Assembly: GCA_028753945.1 (NCBI GenBank)
Contig: JAPNXP010000016.1
Location: 1,892,001-1,956,000, forward strand
Reading direction: 5' to 3'
DNA length: 64,000 nt
DNA from: Hexactinellida sp. DTS-2022
Lineage: Eukaryota; Porifera; Hexactinellida
Shown here: positions 45,201 through 57,300 of the stretch, in pieces
How the letters are laid out: each line of letters begins with the position of its first letter
Position numbering within the stretch: the stretch's first letter is position 1
The notes under the pieces: model-generated
What the model was told of the DNA's origin: nothing
What the model saw: the letters and a program-made list of their open reading frames with translations, nothing else
The model's database searches: none
Translations under genes and position numbers: made by a program

Positions 45201-48200
45201 AAGAACAATCCCAAATGTATTTGAAATGCTGGACCGAGGGGCATCGAATCAAGAGCGGGATAATTGCCCGATTCATCGAGAAATATGGAATATTTTTCTT
45301 TGCTTGGAGCTTCAATTTGAACTTTAGCAGTATTTTCTCCCCAGTAAGCTCTTCGCATATGTTTTGCGTAATTGTTGAATTGTTCATTCAGCAAAATTTC
45401 TCCTTTGTACTTTCGATTGTATTCAACTAATGAGTGAGGAACGAAATTCTCTTCATCATCTACCAACCTTCTCAATTCAATGAGTTTTTCATTGTCTACT
45501 CTGTTACTTCTTTGTTTTGAGAGAACATTCTTGATAGCATCATTAGTTAGAATTGATAATGGTGCTGTGTACAAAAGTCTAGCTTGGTTTTTCGTTTCGA
45601 TAAATGGTTGAAACATTATTGCCAGATCGATGAGGTTATTGCAAATATTCATTGTTGTGTTGATATTTCTTTTTTTAGACTCGCCATCATCTTCTGTATC
45701 AATTGAAAAGTAACGTGTGTAGAATACAATGATTATTGGAAGGATACCCTTCAAAAGATAATCACATATCGATTCAAATGAATAGATATCTTCATGGGGC
45801 GTGGTGAGTTGTAATTTCGGCTTCAATAATGTTTCATCTTCATTGATATTTGCTTGTCTGAAATTATAGCGGTCTTGATTCGAAAGAACTGTTACGAGTG
45901 TAATGAAATTTTCTAATAAGGCATTGGATTTCATTAGAAAGGGCCAAAATTGTGGTTCATTTTGGATACTAATATCATACATTGTTGGCATTTTATCTGT
46001 ATTCAGATACACCCAGTTGAAGAATGAGGCAAATTGAAACTTTCGTGAATATGGTATATCTGTATTATTCAGAATATCCAAAAGTTCATAGACTGATATC
46101 ATGGACTGGCACACAGATTCATGGTGTTGATTCTCTCCTTCACAAAGGGAGGCCATCAAATCGAAAGTAGAGAGCATTACTTCCAATTGCATTAACTCTT
46201 CCTCATTAAGATCGTTTGATGTAAGTAATCTATTTCTCAAATCCATTTTATGATTACTAGCACCTAGGAACATGTCGATATCGTTGGGTTTATTTTGCAT
46301 GAAGCTTTTCATAATTTGTATTTGATTAATGTGAACCGGAAGGTCGATTTCCTCGACTTTTGCGATTGCTTTTAGAATTTCAATGATTGGAGCTATATTC
46401 TGTGATAATAGGTTTTCTTCTGGCTTCATTAATGAACAGATTAATCTAATTTCTTTAGGTTTGATGTTCATCACAATTACCTCTGCACCAGTAAATATTT
46501 GTGTAATGAGATTTCCAAGCTCTACTGGAGCTAGTTTAAATAGGTATTCCGAAGCTAATATCTCAAGGCGGTTGTACAATCTATTCTGTATCTGTAGGTT
46601 ATCCTTGGCTAAATGTTGGAGTAAGGTGCAAGACACTGCCGCTAGTTCTCTGATGTCATCCTTTCCTACAGTACTGGTTGTTACAGTACCACACTCTTCT
46701 TGAAATTTCTCCAATATGTTCAAAACATCCTCAAAAAGTCCAAAGTTAAAGAAAATCTTTTGGTTTTGTCGATGTGGTCTTGTTGGATATTCGGAGAGTC
46801 TGCAAGCCCTTATACATTCTTTTAATATTCCAATTAATTCAACGCGTTTATTGGGGTTGGTAAATGAGGATTTGAGTAGTCGACGGAATCTAGGAAGTTT
46901 TTTTTCAAAACTTTTGAACAATTCAACTGAAGACTGATTAGTTAGTGCTTGAGCTTGGATAGCTTTCATGAAGAGGTCATTTTCAGTACTGTACTTGACA
47001 TTCAATAAATGGAGAGCTCTCACAGACAGTTCACGATCTTTATATCGTGTGAGATCCAATAGAATCGATTGAAATGAGTCAGTTCCTTCGTTTTTCTCGT
47101 ATTCATATGATGTAGTTGCGATTATTCTGCTATTTAAATGATTTCTTAATTTATGTGTCAAGTCTATCTTGTCTAAGAGCACTTTTTCACTATGAAGATC
47201 ATTTAAGTGATGGGCAAGACTGTGACCATGTTCAAAGATTGTTCTTCTATTACTCGTGTCTTCAAACTGTTCTCTAAATTCTCGATAGCAGGACAGCATC
47301 AGCTTTAACCTTCGATGCTTTCGAAGGTTCATGAATAATTCGAAAACACGTAGACATTTTTTCTTGATATCAATTATAGGGGCGTTACTTTCATTTTTCT
47401 GATATCTTCCTTCAGTGATAAATGTTTCATTAATCGATTGGTCGTCATTTGGTATAATTTTATTTGATGAGGATCTGTCGTTAAGCCCATTAAGGATGCG
47501 TAATAATGGACATAAGATATTATTGATATCTTTTAGGTATTTATAATACCCGAACTTTACAAATAATAATAATACATCGAGGACTGATGCAGTGAATCGG
47601 TTCATATGTATGAATTCTTGATGACAATTGATTTTTAAATGTTCGAAATAGTCTTTCAACCAATATTTTATTTTCTCAAAATGCGCATTCCATTCTCCAC
47701 TTAAAGCGACTATTTTTGATTCGCTATCATGTTCTTCAATAAATTCCTTACATTCATCAAAAATGAATGTTAGTGTTAGATTCTCCAGGATTGGCCTATT
47801 AGATCCCACATCAATATACATTGTTGAAAGGAGCTCTGCAAACTTTCTCCTTATCTTGGGGTGGATATGCTCATCTGTCATACCTGAAAATATAATCTCG
47901 AATGGAAATTTATTCGTTAGCATAGTTATAGCTTCTTTATTGTTCCCCTTACATAAGTTAGAAAGGAAATCCAATTGGCCCATGAGGAAGTCAATAGATT
48001 GTATATTAATTGATTGGTCGCTAGCTGATAATTCAATGGATTGGTCGCTAACTGATAATTCAATTGAATCGTCGATTGGTACATATTCTGATAGAGGTTT
48101 ATAGTGTTTTCCATCTGTTAATGGTGAAGTGGCAATGAGCTTAGGATATTCTTCATCAGATTTGTCTAATCTCATGTTAAACATAAAATCTTCTACAGGA

Positions 48201-50242
48201 CTCTCCGACAGTCGTTTGGCAAGAGTTAATTGGTTATTTTGGAATTGACTCTTATTTGTGACACACATAACGCCGAAATAATAAAAGATTTGAGGGATTT
48301 TGCAAACAGCTAATTCGTTAAATAACTTCTCAGTAAGTTCTTGAAAACGTTTGCTTAAACCTTTTATGATCGTATTGTTATCACGAATCAGTTCAATAAG
48401 CGTTTGTTCAGCATTTATGCCAAGCCCAAATTGGTCTTTGAAACTATCAATGTATTTAGCTGTGTAATTCTCGTTTTTTCGACTATGCCCCGTTAGATAT
48501 GCTTCAATAACGGTATATACCATAAGTGTCGTGCTTTTGCGTATTAAATAATCTTTTGATTCTGCTTCCCTACCTCTTTTTCTTCTGAATCTCTTCTGTA
48601 TTTCCATCAGAAGTTCTATGATCCCAAGATTCCGGAGAAGTTTCTGTCTATTTTTCATATCTTTTGGATTCGGTGCGTTTTGCATCCAGTTTGCTAATGA
48701 GTTGAGAGATTGTTCAATTTCTCTTGTTATCTTGGGACGATCATATGTCACAAGATAGTCTTTGATGACAGATATGTATCCCATGGCATAGTGGAAATAT
48801 TCCAAGAGTTGTTCATCAACCATTTCCAGTTTATACGCGTCATGAAATCCCTTTGAAAGTTCCAGGTTTATTTGATAACAGCTGGCATCATCCCATTTAA
48901 TTCCCCTCGTCACCAATTGCTCCGCATCTGGAAATTTTCCCTGAAATTCTTCTTTGGTCCCCTTAACCCATGTTTTAGTTGCTGGGTGATAAAGTCGTGC
49001 GCAGTTTCCGAACTTGATCAACTCATCTTTCAACTTTCCCCTACCTTTATCAATGAAAGGAGTGAAATGGAATTGTGTCCTTTCACCTGAAATGTCATCA
49101 GCCAGATTAATGAGCTTCATTTGGCACTCGTCATCGATTGCTTCTATAGAAAGATACCTTTGAGTCAACATGTGTTTGATACGACAGGGTTCACCATACT
49201 TCAATACATCTCCGGATATAGGAGATTTAGTATTTTCAACCTGCCAATAGGTGATTGCGGAAGTTGAAGGTGCTTTCAGATTTCCTAGCATCATTTTTCT
49301 CGCTCGCAGGTGTACTTCGTCTGTTATCACCTCTTTTCCTTGATCCCATCCCGGACCCGGTGCTACCACGTAGCATTGCACCTGAAGATGGTAGAGTCTG
49401 ATGACTGAACCACCTCGTATGTTGTTCACATCATCGTTTTCATTGTTCAATCTGATATGGGAGTAAATTGTGAATATGGAATCTTCAGCAGAAGCATTGA
49501 TCTCTTTGCCTTCAAAGAATGAGTCGCTTTTTTTAATTTCGCTATAGTGAAGATATTGTTGACATTTCACATTTTCAAGTATAATTTCATCCTCGATGCG
49601 AACTTTGTCACCAATTGCGCGTACTTTGTATTTTGGTGATATTTTGAACTGGACATGCTCTCCGTTAGTATCGAATATGGAAACTTTGAGAAGAGTTCTA
49701 TCAACAATGCTAGTTTGGCTATCACTGACTCCAAGATATTTCCCTGAATAGTAATGTTGTAGTTGGATTACTTTTCCATATGTTATTTTCATTCCTAGAT
49801 GCTTTTTGTGGCGGTTTCTGTTTTTTTCAGCTTCATCTTTAGCTTCACTTTCAAATTTGGAGAGAGTTTCATCTTCTGCCTTCGAGATTCTCATTTTATT
49901 TTTATATGATATTAGCTCTTTTTCAGCAATGCACAGATTTGGGTACAACACACGGAACGCAGACATATGCAAATCGGGTAGAGGATTAGCATTTTCTCCG
50001 TAGGAAAAATCGTCTAGTTTAACAATCTGATGGAACGGACTGCTTATGTAGGAATTTACCATTTGGATTAATTTGTTCGCTCCTACTTTTCCAACTAGGT
50101 AGATGCTGTCACCGTAACGAAGTGACTCCTGATAATGTGTTGAAAGTGATCTTTGGGATTGATCAATCTCGCTCTCGATATCTATGACTGAGTTTGTAGG
50201 AACCCGATCAGCTAGTTCCGACGAACTATGTATATTTAACAT
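42254..50242 (-). CDS. IP3-receptor-like channel, single exon (2662 aa)
   Basis: Start taken at ATG 50242; the codon before it is TTG. Order: N-terminal trefoil from LRYGDSIYLV (about 40-110), MIR-type trefoil region (about 150-450), RIH/armadillo region, long middle part, channel domain (about 2220-2545), then CFICGLENYVFD with C2552, C2555, H2572 and H2577, the zinc-binding linker typical of IP3 receptors, and EHNMWDYL. Length is normal for the family. In the ligand core, K534, R537, R588 and K589 match human K508, R511, R568 and K569, but the T267-G268-R269 loop reads R-K-M. The filter GGGVGD is replaced by GLLDTIGQF at about 2485-2493 (DNA 42764-42790). The normal products release calcium from the ER; conduction by this one is doubtful. 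Intact over 8 kb, so under selection or very young. Confidence 0.92.
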   Translation of the reverse strand: MLNIHSSSELADRVPTNSVIDIESEIDQSQRSLSTHYQESLRYGDSIYLVGKVGANKLIQMVNSYISSPFHQIVKLDDFSYGENANPLPDLHMSAFRVLYPNLCIAEKELISYKNKMRISKAEDETLSKFESEAKDEAEKNRNRHKKHLGMKITYGKVIQLQHYYSGKYLGVSDSQTSIVDRTLLKVSIFDTNGEHVQFKISPKYKVRAIGDKVRIEDEIILENVKCQQYLHYSEIKKSDSFFEGKEINASAEDSIFTIYSHIRLNNENDDVNNIRGGSVIRLYHLQVQCYVVAPGPGWDQGKEVITDEVHLRARKMMLGNLKAPSTSAITYWQVENTKSPISGDVLKYGEPCRIKHMLTQRYLSIEAIDDECQMKLINLADDISGERTQFHFTPFIDKGRGKLKDELIKFGNCARLYHPATKTWVKGTKEEFQGKFPDAEQLVTRGIKWDDASCYQINLELSKGFHDAYKLEMVDEQLLEYFHYAMGYISVIKDYLVTYDRPKITREIEQSLNSLANWMQNAPNPKDMKNRQKLLRNLGIIELLMEIQKRFRRKRGREAESKDYLIRKSTTLMVYTVIEAYLTGHSRKNENYTAKYIDSFKDQFGLGINAEQTLIELIRDNNTIIKGLSKRFQELTEKLFNELAVCKIPQIFYYFGVMCVTNKSQFQNNQLTLAKRLSESPVEDFMFNMRLDKSDEEYPKLIATSPLTDGKHYKPLSEYVPIDDSIELSVSDQSIELSASDQSINIQSIDFLMGQLDFLSNLCKGNNKEAITMLTNKFPFEIIFSGMTDEHIHPKIRRKFAELLSTMYIDVGSNRPILENLTLTFIFDECKEFIEEHDSESKIVALSGEWNAHFEKIKYWLKDYFEHLKINCHQEFIHMNRFTASVLDVLLLFVKFGYYKYLKDINNILCPLLRILNGLNDRSSSNKIIPNDDQSINETFITEGRYQKNESNAPIIDIKKKCLRVFELFMNLRKHRRLKLMLSCYREFREQFEDTSNRRTIFEHGHSLAHHLNDLHSEKVLLDKIDLTHKLRNHLNSRIIATTSYEYEKNEGTDSFQSILLDLTRYKDRELSVRALHLLNVKYSTENDLFMKAIQAQALTNQSSVELFKSFEKKLPRFRRLLKSSFTNPNKRVELIGILKECIRACRLSEYPTRPHRQNQKIFFNFGLFEDVLNILEKFQEECGTVTTSTVGKDDIRELAAVSCTLLQHLAKDNLQIQNRLYNRLEILASEYLFKLAPVELGNLITQIFTGAEVIVMNIKPKEIRLICSLMKPEENLLSQNIAPIIEILKAIAKVEEIDLPVHINQIQIMKSFMQNKPNDIDMFLGASNHKMDLRNRLLTSNDLNEEELMQLEVMLSTFDLMASLCEGENQHHESVCQSMISVYELLDILNNTDIPYSRKFQFASFFNWVYLNTDKMPTMYDISIQNEPQFWPFLMKSNALLENFITLVTVLSNQDRYNFRQANINEDETLLKPKLQLTTPHEDIYSFESICDYLLKGILPIIIVFYTRYFSIDTEDDGESKKRNINTTMNICNNLIDLAIMFQPFIETKNQARLLYTAPLSILTNDAIKNVLSKQRSNRVDNEKLIELRRLVDDEENFVPHSLVEYNRKYKGEILLNEQFNNYAKHMRRAYWGENTAKVQIEAPSKEKYSIFLDESGNYPALDSMPLGPAFQIHLGLFFEHTKDGCSVDNDKLFISIVKQLEYSYENYYEMDEREKVKQESLDLKSLQLLRGAILNEIRHIDDDLKTQNLKEYHSQLKKVVKIQNDIANLYKTTSIVLTLTSHPCKPVSFQSIALLIDMLYGGNVTIQEKLRCLADSSEGKFLERMSAILYNGGSTIKENRKLKIQVDKNILCFEKMRGYLDTLVVDNNIQVPTDNDLLDNNITNDITENDLLFCNEGVELMSSKKNGQENIFTITTEELRSKENKLLEEKMLTEKITKKNRLRKIEVAVKLLGLMCDGHCKFMQNYLRKQDNGGENINIISKAVNFLKDVYTEITKYNISLVTEVFSTIIEFIDGNYSNKMEAFDARIIDVVNHIFQGPVQKGIEVEQEVALYKSMILFLKSIMEETSMGTKDLAKDLYNLINIDSIHCVLGRLHEIKFGKECQDQKVRTTAEDYMFQLYHFILHSKDFDTVSKTDQDRLAKAPDVETNSKANKAWVHCEKNTRSIEIVYETDDKKTILNKVRFKCSNSASNDVVEAVKWGINRQSPEDKLRDFLEWFKAVKETEDYSKKLRDNKFIKEYIKFQSFRQGLFLFWTFVVNLFLLATWYTPCGSVTTTEVNGIVTYDCNEQTPNSTLTLPLYPIVPFWYNYVFSPIGAIHLIMALDLLILFFIVNWKNFYIPDIFHRIRSISYHTTLKYKFKWEDPKGTKYLKINIFGSKVAFMCIIFLSSLLSLPLRGYLYPICLLYVLELSDILRRVLLAVTKNGKSLIFVAFFGCIILYIFGVIGFALFSIQAQSTINPDSEAYIFCHTLYECFVTIGRWGLLDTIGQFIPQRSMSFTGELDRIIYDLLFFIVVNTILLNIVFGIIVDTFSQLRDEKSEQEKDMKNYCFICGLENYVFDRKGTGFRNHVNNEHNMWDYLSFFLYLDSIDPCDHTAIEGFVFEKLKDDETIFFPQNVARCIANENEGQDDQLRIIIKELQDQNEILRSVNSLKSPQKIK

Positions 50243-50582
50243 CAAGATTTATTTTCTTCTTTCTCGTTAAAAGCTTGCTAATTAATTTTAAAAATAAATT
50301 GATTAATCTTTTTATACGTAATTTATATACGTAGTGTATAAATTCGCAATCATGTAATATATTCTTGGCAACTATTTATGCGTTAGTGTTTATGCGTTAA
50401 TTAACGATAAAATTTTGCATATTTGACCCTAGATTTCCATTAATTACAATGATATTTGTGGAGCAGTTAAATTTAAGGTCAAATACAATAAATATAATTT
50501 ACTGAATTTTGTGGCAATGAAAGCTTACAATCTAGGCTAAAATACAATCTAGATATCTGATATCAATTCACCTTTAAAGTAT

Positions 50583-51345
50583 CAATCTTTTGTGTTTGTG
50601 TATTTGTTTGTTTGTTTGTCCAGAATTAATTGGGAGGACTACGAGTCCTAGAAAGCTGAAAATTGGTATGCAGGGGTAATTTTGTACTGCGACAACGATC
50701 TATTGGTTTTTGAAACAAAATAACGGGTTTATGACGTCACAGTTTCGAAAAACAGATATTTTGTACTAGCTTGCAAATTTTGCTCCGATCTGTAGAAAAT
50801 CAAAGCATTAGACGTACACTAAATTTCTACACCTGATAGCAGTTCACGAATTCCAATTTTTCTTCTGATTGTGACACAGTTAATTAATTAGTCCCTGCAC
50901 TAATCAACCATAAATAGTGTATCGTACCAACACAGGTATAGCAAAGTGCAAGTGTAATAATCCAGTTTTAGCCAATTAAATTCGAGTGTTTGTTAGTATG
51001 GATTAGTAGATTTCATCAATTAGTATAAATAGATTGTGCATAATAGAAATATTTTCTGAGGCTCCAATTTGATTGATTGAAAATAAATTCATTTAACCAA
51101 TCAATCATTTGTCTATTCTATTGCCTGTTTTTCTTTTAGTATTATTTTGATTCGAGCTTTCTTATCGTGCAACTGAAATTTATTGAGCTATTAAAACTCA
51201 TTATTAATGTGATTGCTTTTTGGGGAGGGAAAGGCCGCGAAGCGGCCGTTAATTGTATCGCGAAGTGTCTAACACGAACGAACAAAAGTCGCGAAGCGAC
51301 TTTTGTGAGAGAGTGATCCGTCGCGAAGCGACCGAGACTCGTCTA
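50583..51345 (+). mobile_element. Helitron-like repeat, copy of 698-2440 ends
   Basis: The head matches 740-1098 closely (CCAGAATTAATTGG through CAACACAGGTATAGCA). The tail with GGCCGCGAAGCGGCC and two GTCGCGAAGCGAC hairpins matches 2310-2425. The last bases are shortened to CGAGACTCG. Confidence 0.65.
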
Positions 51346-51907
51346 TCTATATATTAATAGCGCAATTGTTGTGTGTTTGTCCGGAATTAATTGGAAAGAT
51401 TACGAGTCCCAGAAAACTGAAAATTTGTTTACAAGGGTAATTTTGTACTGCGACAACGATCTATTGGTTTTTGAAGAGAAATATTAACATTTTAAGGTGA
51501 CAAAATATGTTAGCCAATTAATTTCGAGGGTTTGTTAGTATGGATTAGCTATACTTCATTCAATTAGTATAAATAGACTGTGCATAATAGAAAGATTTTC
51601 TGAGGCTGCAATTTGATTGATTGAAATAAATTCATTTAACCAATCAATAATTTGTCTATTCTATTGCCTGTTTTTGTTTTAGTATTATTTGGATTCGAGC
51701 TATCCTTATCGTGCAACTGAATTTATTGAGCTACTAATGGGAGGATTTGAATTTCCCAAACAAATTACATTGTGTAGCATTATAATACACCACAAAGATG
51801 TATAATTCTAATTGATTAGTTTCAAGGCGTAGTAAGGCCGCGCAGCGGTCGTCAATTGAGGCGTGAAGCGCCGAACCGTCGCAAAGCGACCGAGACCGAA
51901 GGGCTCG
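51346..51907 (+). mobile_element. Helitron-like repeat (562 bp)
   Basis: Starts TCTATATATTAATAGCGC after A and ends CCGAAGGGCTCG before TT. The tail is near-identical to that of 21437-21621. It sits head-to-tail directly behind the previous copy. Confidence 0.7.
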
Positions 51908-53724
51908 TTTAATTAATTTTCGAATGATTTAAACTATATCAAAGACAAAAATCAAATTACCAAGAGATTCGTGTGATTTTTCAATGTATTTTACATGGAA
52001 AATACATTCCTTGATGGGTTACCTTTCAAAATATTCATAAAGGGTTATAATTTTAATAGTTTCATTTGATATGCAAAAAGAAATTTATATCTGCATACTT
52101 CACCTTAGGCTTAGACCGACGTACAATACATTTTTTTTGCGCCACCTTATTACAATGTATAGTACAGTAATTGGTAAGTATTATGCGTATAAAATAATTT
52201 TAATTAATTATAAAGTAAATTATTAATAATGAGTATAAATTAATAATATTTACCAGTTTTTTCCCGAATTTGTTAACTGATTTTCTTCAAGTAATGATAA
52301 AAACAACAGATTTTGAATTATGATTCACAATGGAGAAACAGTTATTTATAGTTTTATGCCAATATTAACTCAGTATCTATGTTTGTTAATTTTTGCAACA
52401 TAATATTAAATAAGTTTATCAATCATGATTCATGAAGATTTTTTAAATGATACAGTGTGCAGTTAAAACTTCGCATTGTAAATCATGTCTGTTATTACTG
52501 TGCCGCTATTACGTAGTGGGCCAGTATCGAAATCACTGCCTTTATTATTAAACTATTCCGACTACTACTAATTTTGACTGAATGCTGGACCTCATAGACA
52601 ATTAACAATGTACAATAATTATCGTATTTATTCTTTAGTTGAATAATAGATCCCTATTTGACTTGAGCTACTATTTGCTATTTGAAGAAATACGTATCAT
52701 CCATGAATATATTTACCTCCCCTCACGTGCTTATATTTAGCATTTATTAGCAATTATTTGGGGGCGGCTATTATTAAGTTTTCAAGAATAATTTTCACCG
52801 AAATTTTCAGTCTCGCAAGCTTGGCGACGGATCATATAAGTCATACCCACTTTCAATTTATTTACAGTATAACATTACCTTTTTTATAACTTGAACATCT
52901 AAGAATTTGTTATGATAACAAACCAAACAGCTTGCACGTTATTTAATCATATTCACTGTATCAATTATGTGGCTCTGTAGTGTAGTCCAAATTGGTTTAA
53001 CAACCACTTGTAACTAAATCTTTGAATAATTTTAGACTACATGAATGATTTCATTAATTATTTAAGCTTACATCACAATTAAAACTAAATAATGAATTTT
53101 AGTACTAATACTTCTCAGTATTTCTATAAATAAATATAATCTTCACACATTTGTTGCTCAATTTCTTTATGTTTAATACGTATGCAATTTAAGCAGTCAA
53201 ATATTGATGAAATTAAGATATATTAATGAATAATATTAACCATATCCATTAACAAGTTAATGATTATATTAACTGTATCGACGAACCAGGCTCAATCGAG
53301 GCAACTAGAGTTTTGTTGAAGAGTAAATTTTACTAATGATAAGTTATGACCTGTTGTGGGTTGGATTTACAATAAATTAAATTCCTACACATAAGGGCTG
53401 CACCAGTTACTGACAGTTGGGTTATTTTAGTTTCTGATTTAGGGTTTAATCTAGGCGCGTGCTACACTCCTGGAGCCGCTTAAATTTGAAAGGAAATTTT
53501 TCTTATATTCAAGAGATCCACACGCGATTAGAATGGGCCCGGCTGGATCTCGACGGTCCTGATTACAATATTGGATGCACTGTAGAAAAATCTAAAAGTG
53601 CAGGATTTCTTTTGGAGGCACTATATTTTGGTGGTTGGCCCCTAATGCCTCAGTAAGAAATGCTCTCTTCACAACTGTAATCTTAGATTTTTTTCTCCCC
53701 TTGAGCAGAATATAATTTAGCACA
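51908..53724. other. Intergenic DNA
   Basis: About 1.8 kb of AT-rich DNA without a supported gene or clear repeat. A 65-codon frame at 53459 resembles nothing known. Confidence 0.4.
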
Positions 53725-53843
53725 GTGTTTCTCAACGTGGGCGATAAAACGATAAGGGACAATATAATACAAACAGAGAGGGGCGATGGGAACTGACGCT
53801 ATTCGCTAAGGGGGGCGGCTGAGTGGAAAAGATTGAGAAACTA
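53725..53843. mobile_element. Decayed hAT-like MITE
   Basis: CAGTGTTTCTCAACGTGGG at the left and GATTGAGAAACTAG at the right are inverted. The target duplication is not clear. Confidence 0.4.
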
Positions 53844-53899
53844 GAGAAATGCACATTTATTGTGTAGTTTTATACATTATTAAGATTATGCTAATTCAG

Positions 53900-54184
53900 C
53901 AGAGGCGTCGGAAGGAATATAAAAGTGGGGCGGCCATAATTTAATTTTAACAGAGTTAGTGAGCGACCAAAACGGGCCTGGCAATGGGTGACCGCTAGGC
54001 CGCTCCACTTTTCGTCATAAGTAAATTATTTGTTCCTAAGAAAGTGGTTCGACGAAGAGTAGAAATTGATCTGAGGTGGCCGAGGAGGCGAGGACATCCT
54101 CAGCCAATATGCTGTATTTTTTAATTTCAACAAAAAAGTGGGGCGGCCATGGCCGCCCCAGCCGCTGCAGCTCCGACGCCTATG
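53900..54184. mobile_element. hAT-like MITE
   Basis: Starts CAGAGGCGTCGGAAGG and ends CTCCGACGCCTATG, with GTGGGGCGGCCAT and ATGGCCGCCCC as an inner inverted pair. TTCAG is repeated at both flanks. Confidence 0.65.
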
Positions 54185-54355
54185 TTCAGGGTCAACTTTT
54201 AATTATAAATAGATTAGGAGAAAAGATTTGAAGCACAATCAATAGCTCCTATAAACAAATCGAAAGTGTATCCGTATGTTAATGAAAAATAAAGGGAACA
54301 AAACATGCATATCATTTTATGTTAAAAATACTGTATTAAATTCACAAAACTTGAG

Positions 54356-57300
54356 TTAGACAATTGAATTGATGGGGGCTTTCCTAGCCTTAGGAAGGTT
54401 CGAAGGAAGAGAAAATCGCTTTTCTCTCGCAGCGCTATGATACGACGCAGCTTGTTGTGATGTGAAAATTGTGTATGTAGGTTCTGACGAGAATAAATCT
54501 TTCACAAATGGATTCCTGATGGTATATGCAAAAAAGAACACAACACCGATAGGTCCATTCAACAGTAGGAATAACCACTCCATAAATATAGTCAATGTGC
54601 TCTGGGGTATGAAAAAATTACAGACTGCATTGACAATTAAAATGAACCAGGGCAGTCCTAGAATAGAGATTAGCACTAGAAATTGTACATATAGTGTTCG
54701 GTACTGTAAATAGAAGGCACTACGTGATTCATTAGTTTGTGTGAATGACATTTTATGTGGTTTGATCCTCAAACAGAGTTTCATGGTGAGGTAGATTAGA
54801 GCTAATACGTTGAGTGCTAACAGTAGCAGAATGGGGCATAGCATACCCCATGTAGAATAGGAAGGTGGACCACTAGACAAGAAACAAGTCGAATTTCGGA
54901 CCATGGATTCATATTGGACATAATTATTTGCAATGTCCGGTAATGCAGCGCATAACGTAACAATGCAAGGTAACACAGGGAAACCCCATCCAAATAAGAA
55001 GTAAAGAATGAAACATCTTAATTGGCCACCGATTCTTTCTTCCCGAAAGAATTGTACCATCACAATTCCTATGCAGAAACTCCAAGTAAACACAGCAATC
55101 CAAGCGTACTGTGTAACGAGAGAAGCTATGACGCAATAATAGTTGTTCAGCACAGCGTATGGGAGAATGAATATGAAGACGCCACATCCCAATGTCAATG
55201 CTATGGCATAATTGAAATATATCAAGTTAGGCAGACTACAGAAGAATCTCTTCCCAGCAAAGCAGAAGAGTATTAAGGAAATAGAGAGTGCTAGAAACGA
55301 CATCGACAATAATACAAAACTAAACATTTTAGAAGCTAGGTTTTCTGCTCGTTCAACTGGACGATTGAAACTGACGATTGCCGCGAATGTAGTGAGATGA
55401 GTAGTCGCACATACAATGATAGATTCGTTAAAATTAACCAATACCAGTCCAGTTGTATTGATTCCATTCGTGTCTTTGAAAGAAATGCATACAGGCGGCA
55501 CTTTGTCAATGTTTCGGAAACTGTGGGGAAATGAGATCTCAATTGGCTGTACTAGTACAAGATTCCCCACGCTGCTTGATTGTGGTAAATGGAAATTGAG
55601 TGAAATAAATCCAGTTGTACCAGTCTCCTCAATGACTGCTAGGCTCAGGTTGTAGGTGATTGAAGAAATGAAGAAAGAAGTTACATTGCCCTGTGTTGCA
55701 ATCTGATTCAATACAGAAAAAGGGATTTGTGTAGTTGGGGAGAGTTGGTTTGAAATTTGAGATCTATTCGGGATACTAATATCAGATTCTAGCATTGCCA
55801 CATTCACACTTTCAATATAAACTTGTATTCTTTCAGATATTATAATTTTCGGAGCTTGCATTGCTTGTAGCCCTTGTGATACAGTATTTATATAGTTTTC
55901 AAACGTAAGAATGAGGGACACGAGTGATGAGGGGATTTGGCTTGATTCCATGTCAGTAGAATTTGCTGGTCTAACGCGCACTACATCATTTATAATAGTG
56001 GAAGCTAGAGCAATAAGACTGTTGGTTACAGCTTCATCTTGGGCTGTTATTGGATCGATACTATTGATAATTCTCTCAAATTGTTCAATTATATTCATGA
56101 TCGAATCATTGGTGATTGAAATTGAATTTATGAATTCGATTTGGTTACTAATATCTGTAATTACTTGACTTATATTATTGCTTGGAATACTCGTTGTTAG
56201 ATTGGTAATGTTTGGGATACTCGTTGTTAGATTCGTAATGTTTGGAATACTCGTTGTTGGTAGATTCGTAATGTTTGGAATACTCGTTGTTGGTAGATTC
56301 GTAATGTTTGGAATACTCGTTGTTGTTAGATTGGTAATGATTGGGATACTCGTTGTTGGTAGATTGGTAATGTTTGGGATACTCGCGCTCGATGTTGTTA
56401 GATTCGTAATGCTTGGGATATTCGTTGTTGGTAGATTCGTAATGTTTGGAATACTCGTTGTTGGTAGATTCGTAATGCTTGGAATACTCGTTGTTGGTAG
56501 ATTGGTAATGCTTGGAATACTCGTTGTTGGTAGATTCGTAATGCTTGGAATATTCGTTGTTGTTAGATTCGTAATGCTTGGAATACTCGTTGTTGGTAGA
56601 TTGGTAATGTTTGGAATATTCGTTGTTGGTAGATTGGTGATGCTTGGAATACTCGTTGTTGGTAGATTGGTAATGCTTGGGATACTCGTTGTTGGTAGAT
56701 TCGTAATGTTTGGAATATTCGTTGTTGGTAGATTGGTAATGCTTGGAATATTCGTTGTTGGTAGATTGGTAATGTTTGGGATACTCGTTGTTGGTAGATT
56801 CGTAATGTTTGGAATATTCGTTGTTGGTAGATTGGTAATGCTTGGAATACTCGTTGTTGGTAGATTCGTAATGCTTGGAATACTCGTTGTTGGTAGATTC
56901 GTAATGTTTGGAATATTCGTTGTTGGTAGATTGGTAATGCTTGGAATATTCGTTGTTGGTAGATTGGTAATGTTTGGAATATTCGTTGTTGGTAGATTCG
57001 TAATGTTTGGAAAACTCGTTGTTGGTAGATTCATAATGCTTGGAATACTCGTTGTTGGTAGATTCGTAATGTTTGGAATATTCGTTGTTGGTAGATTCGT
57101 AATGTTTGGAATATTCGTTGTTGTTAGATCGGTAATGTTTGGAATATTCGTTGTTGGTAGATTGGTAATGCTTGGAATACTCGTTGTTGGTAGATTGGTA
57201 ATGCTTGGAATATTCGTTGTTGGTAGATTCGTAATGTTTGGAATATTCGTTGTTGGTAGATTCGTAATGTTTGGAATACTCGTTGTTGGTAGATTCGTAA

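Noticed and set aside
53459-53656. 65-codon frame
   Set aside because: No domain, splice support or relative; compatible with chance.
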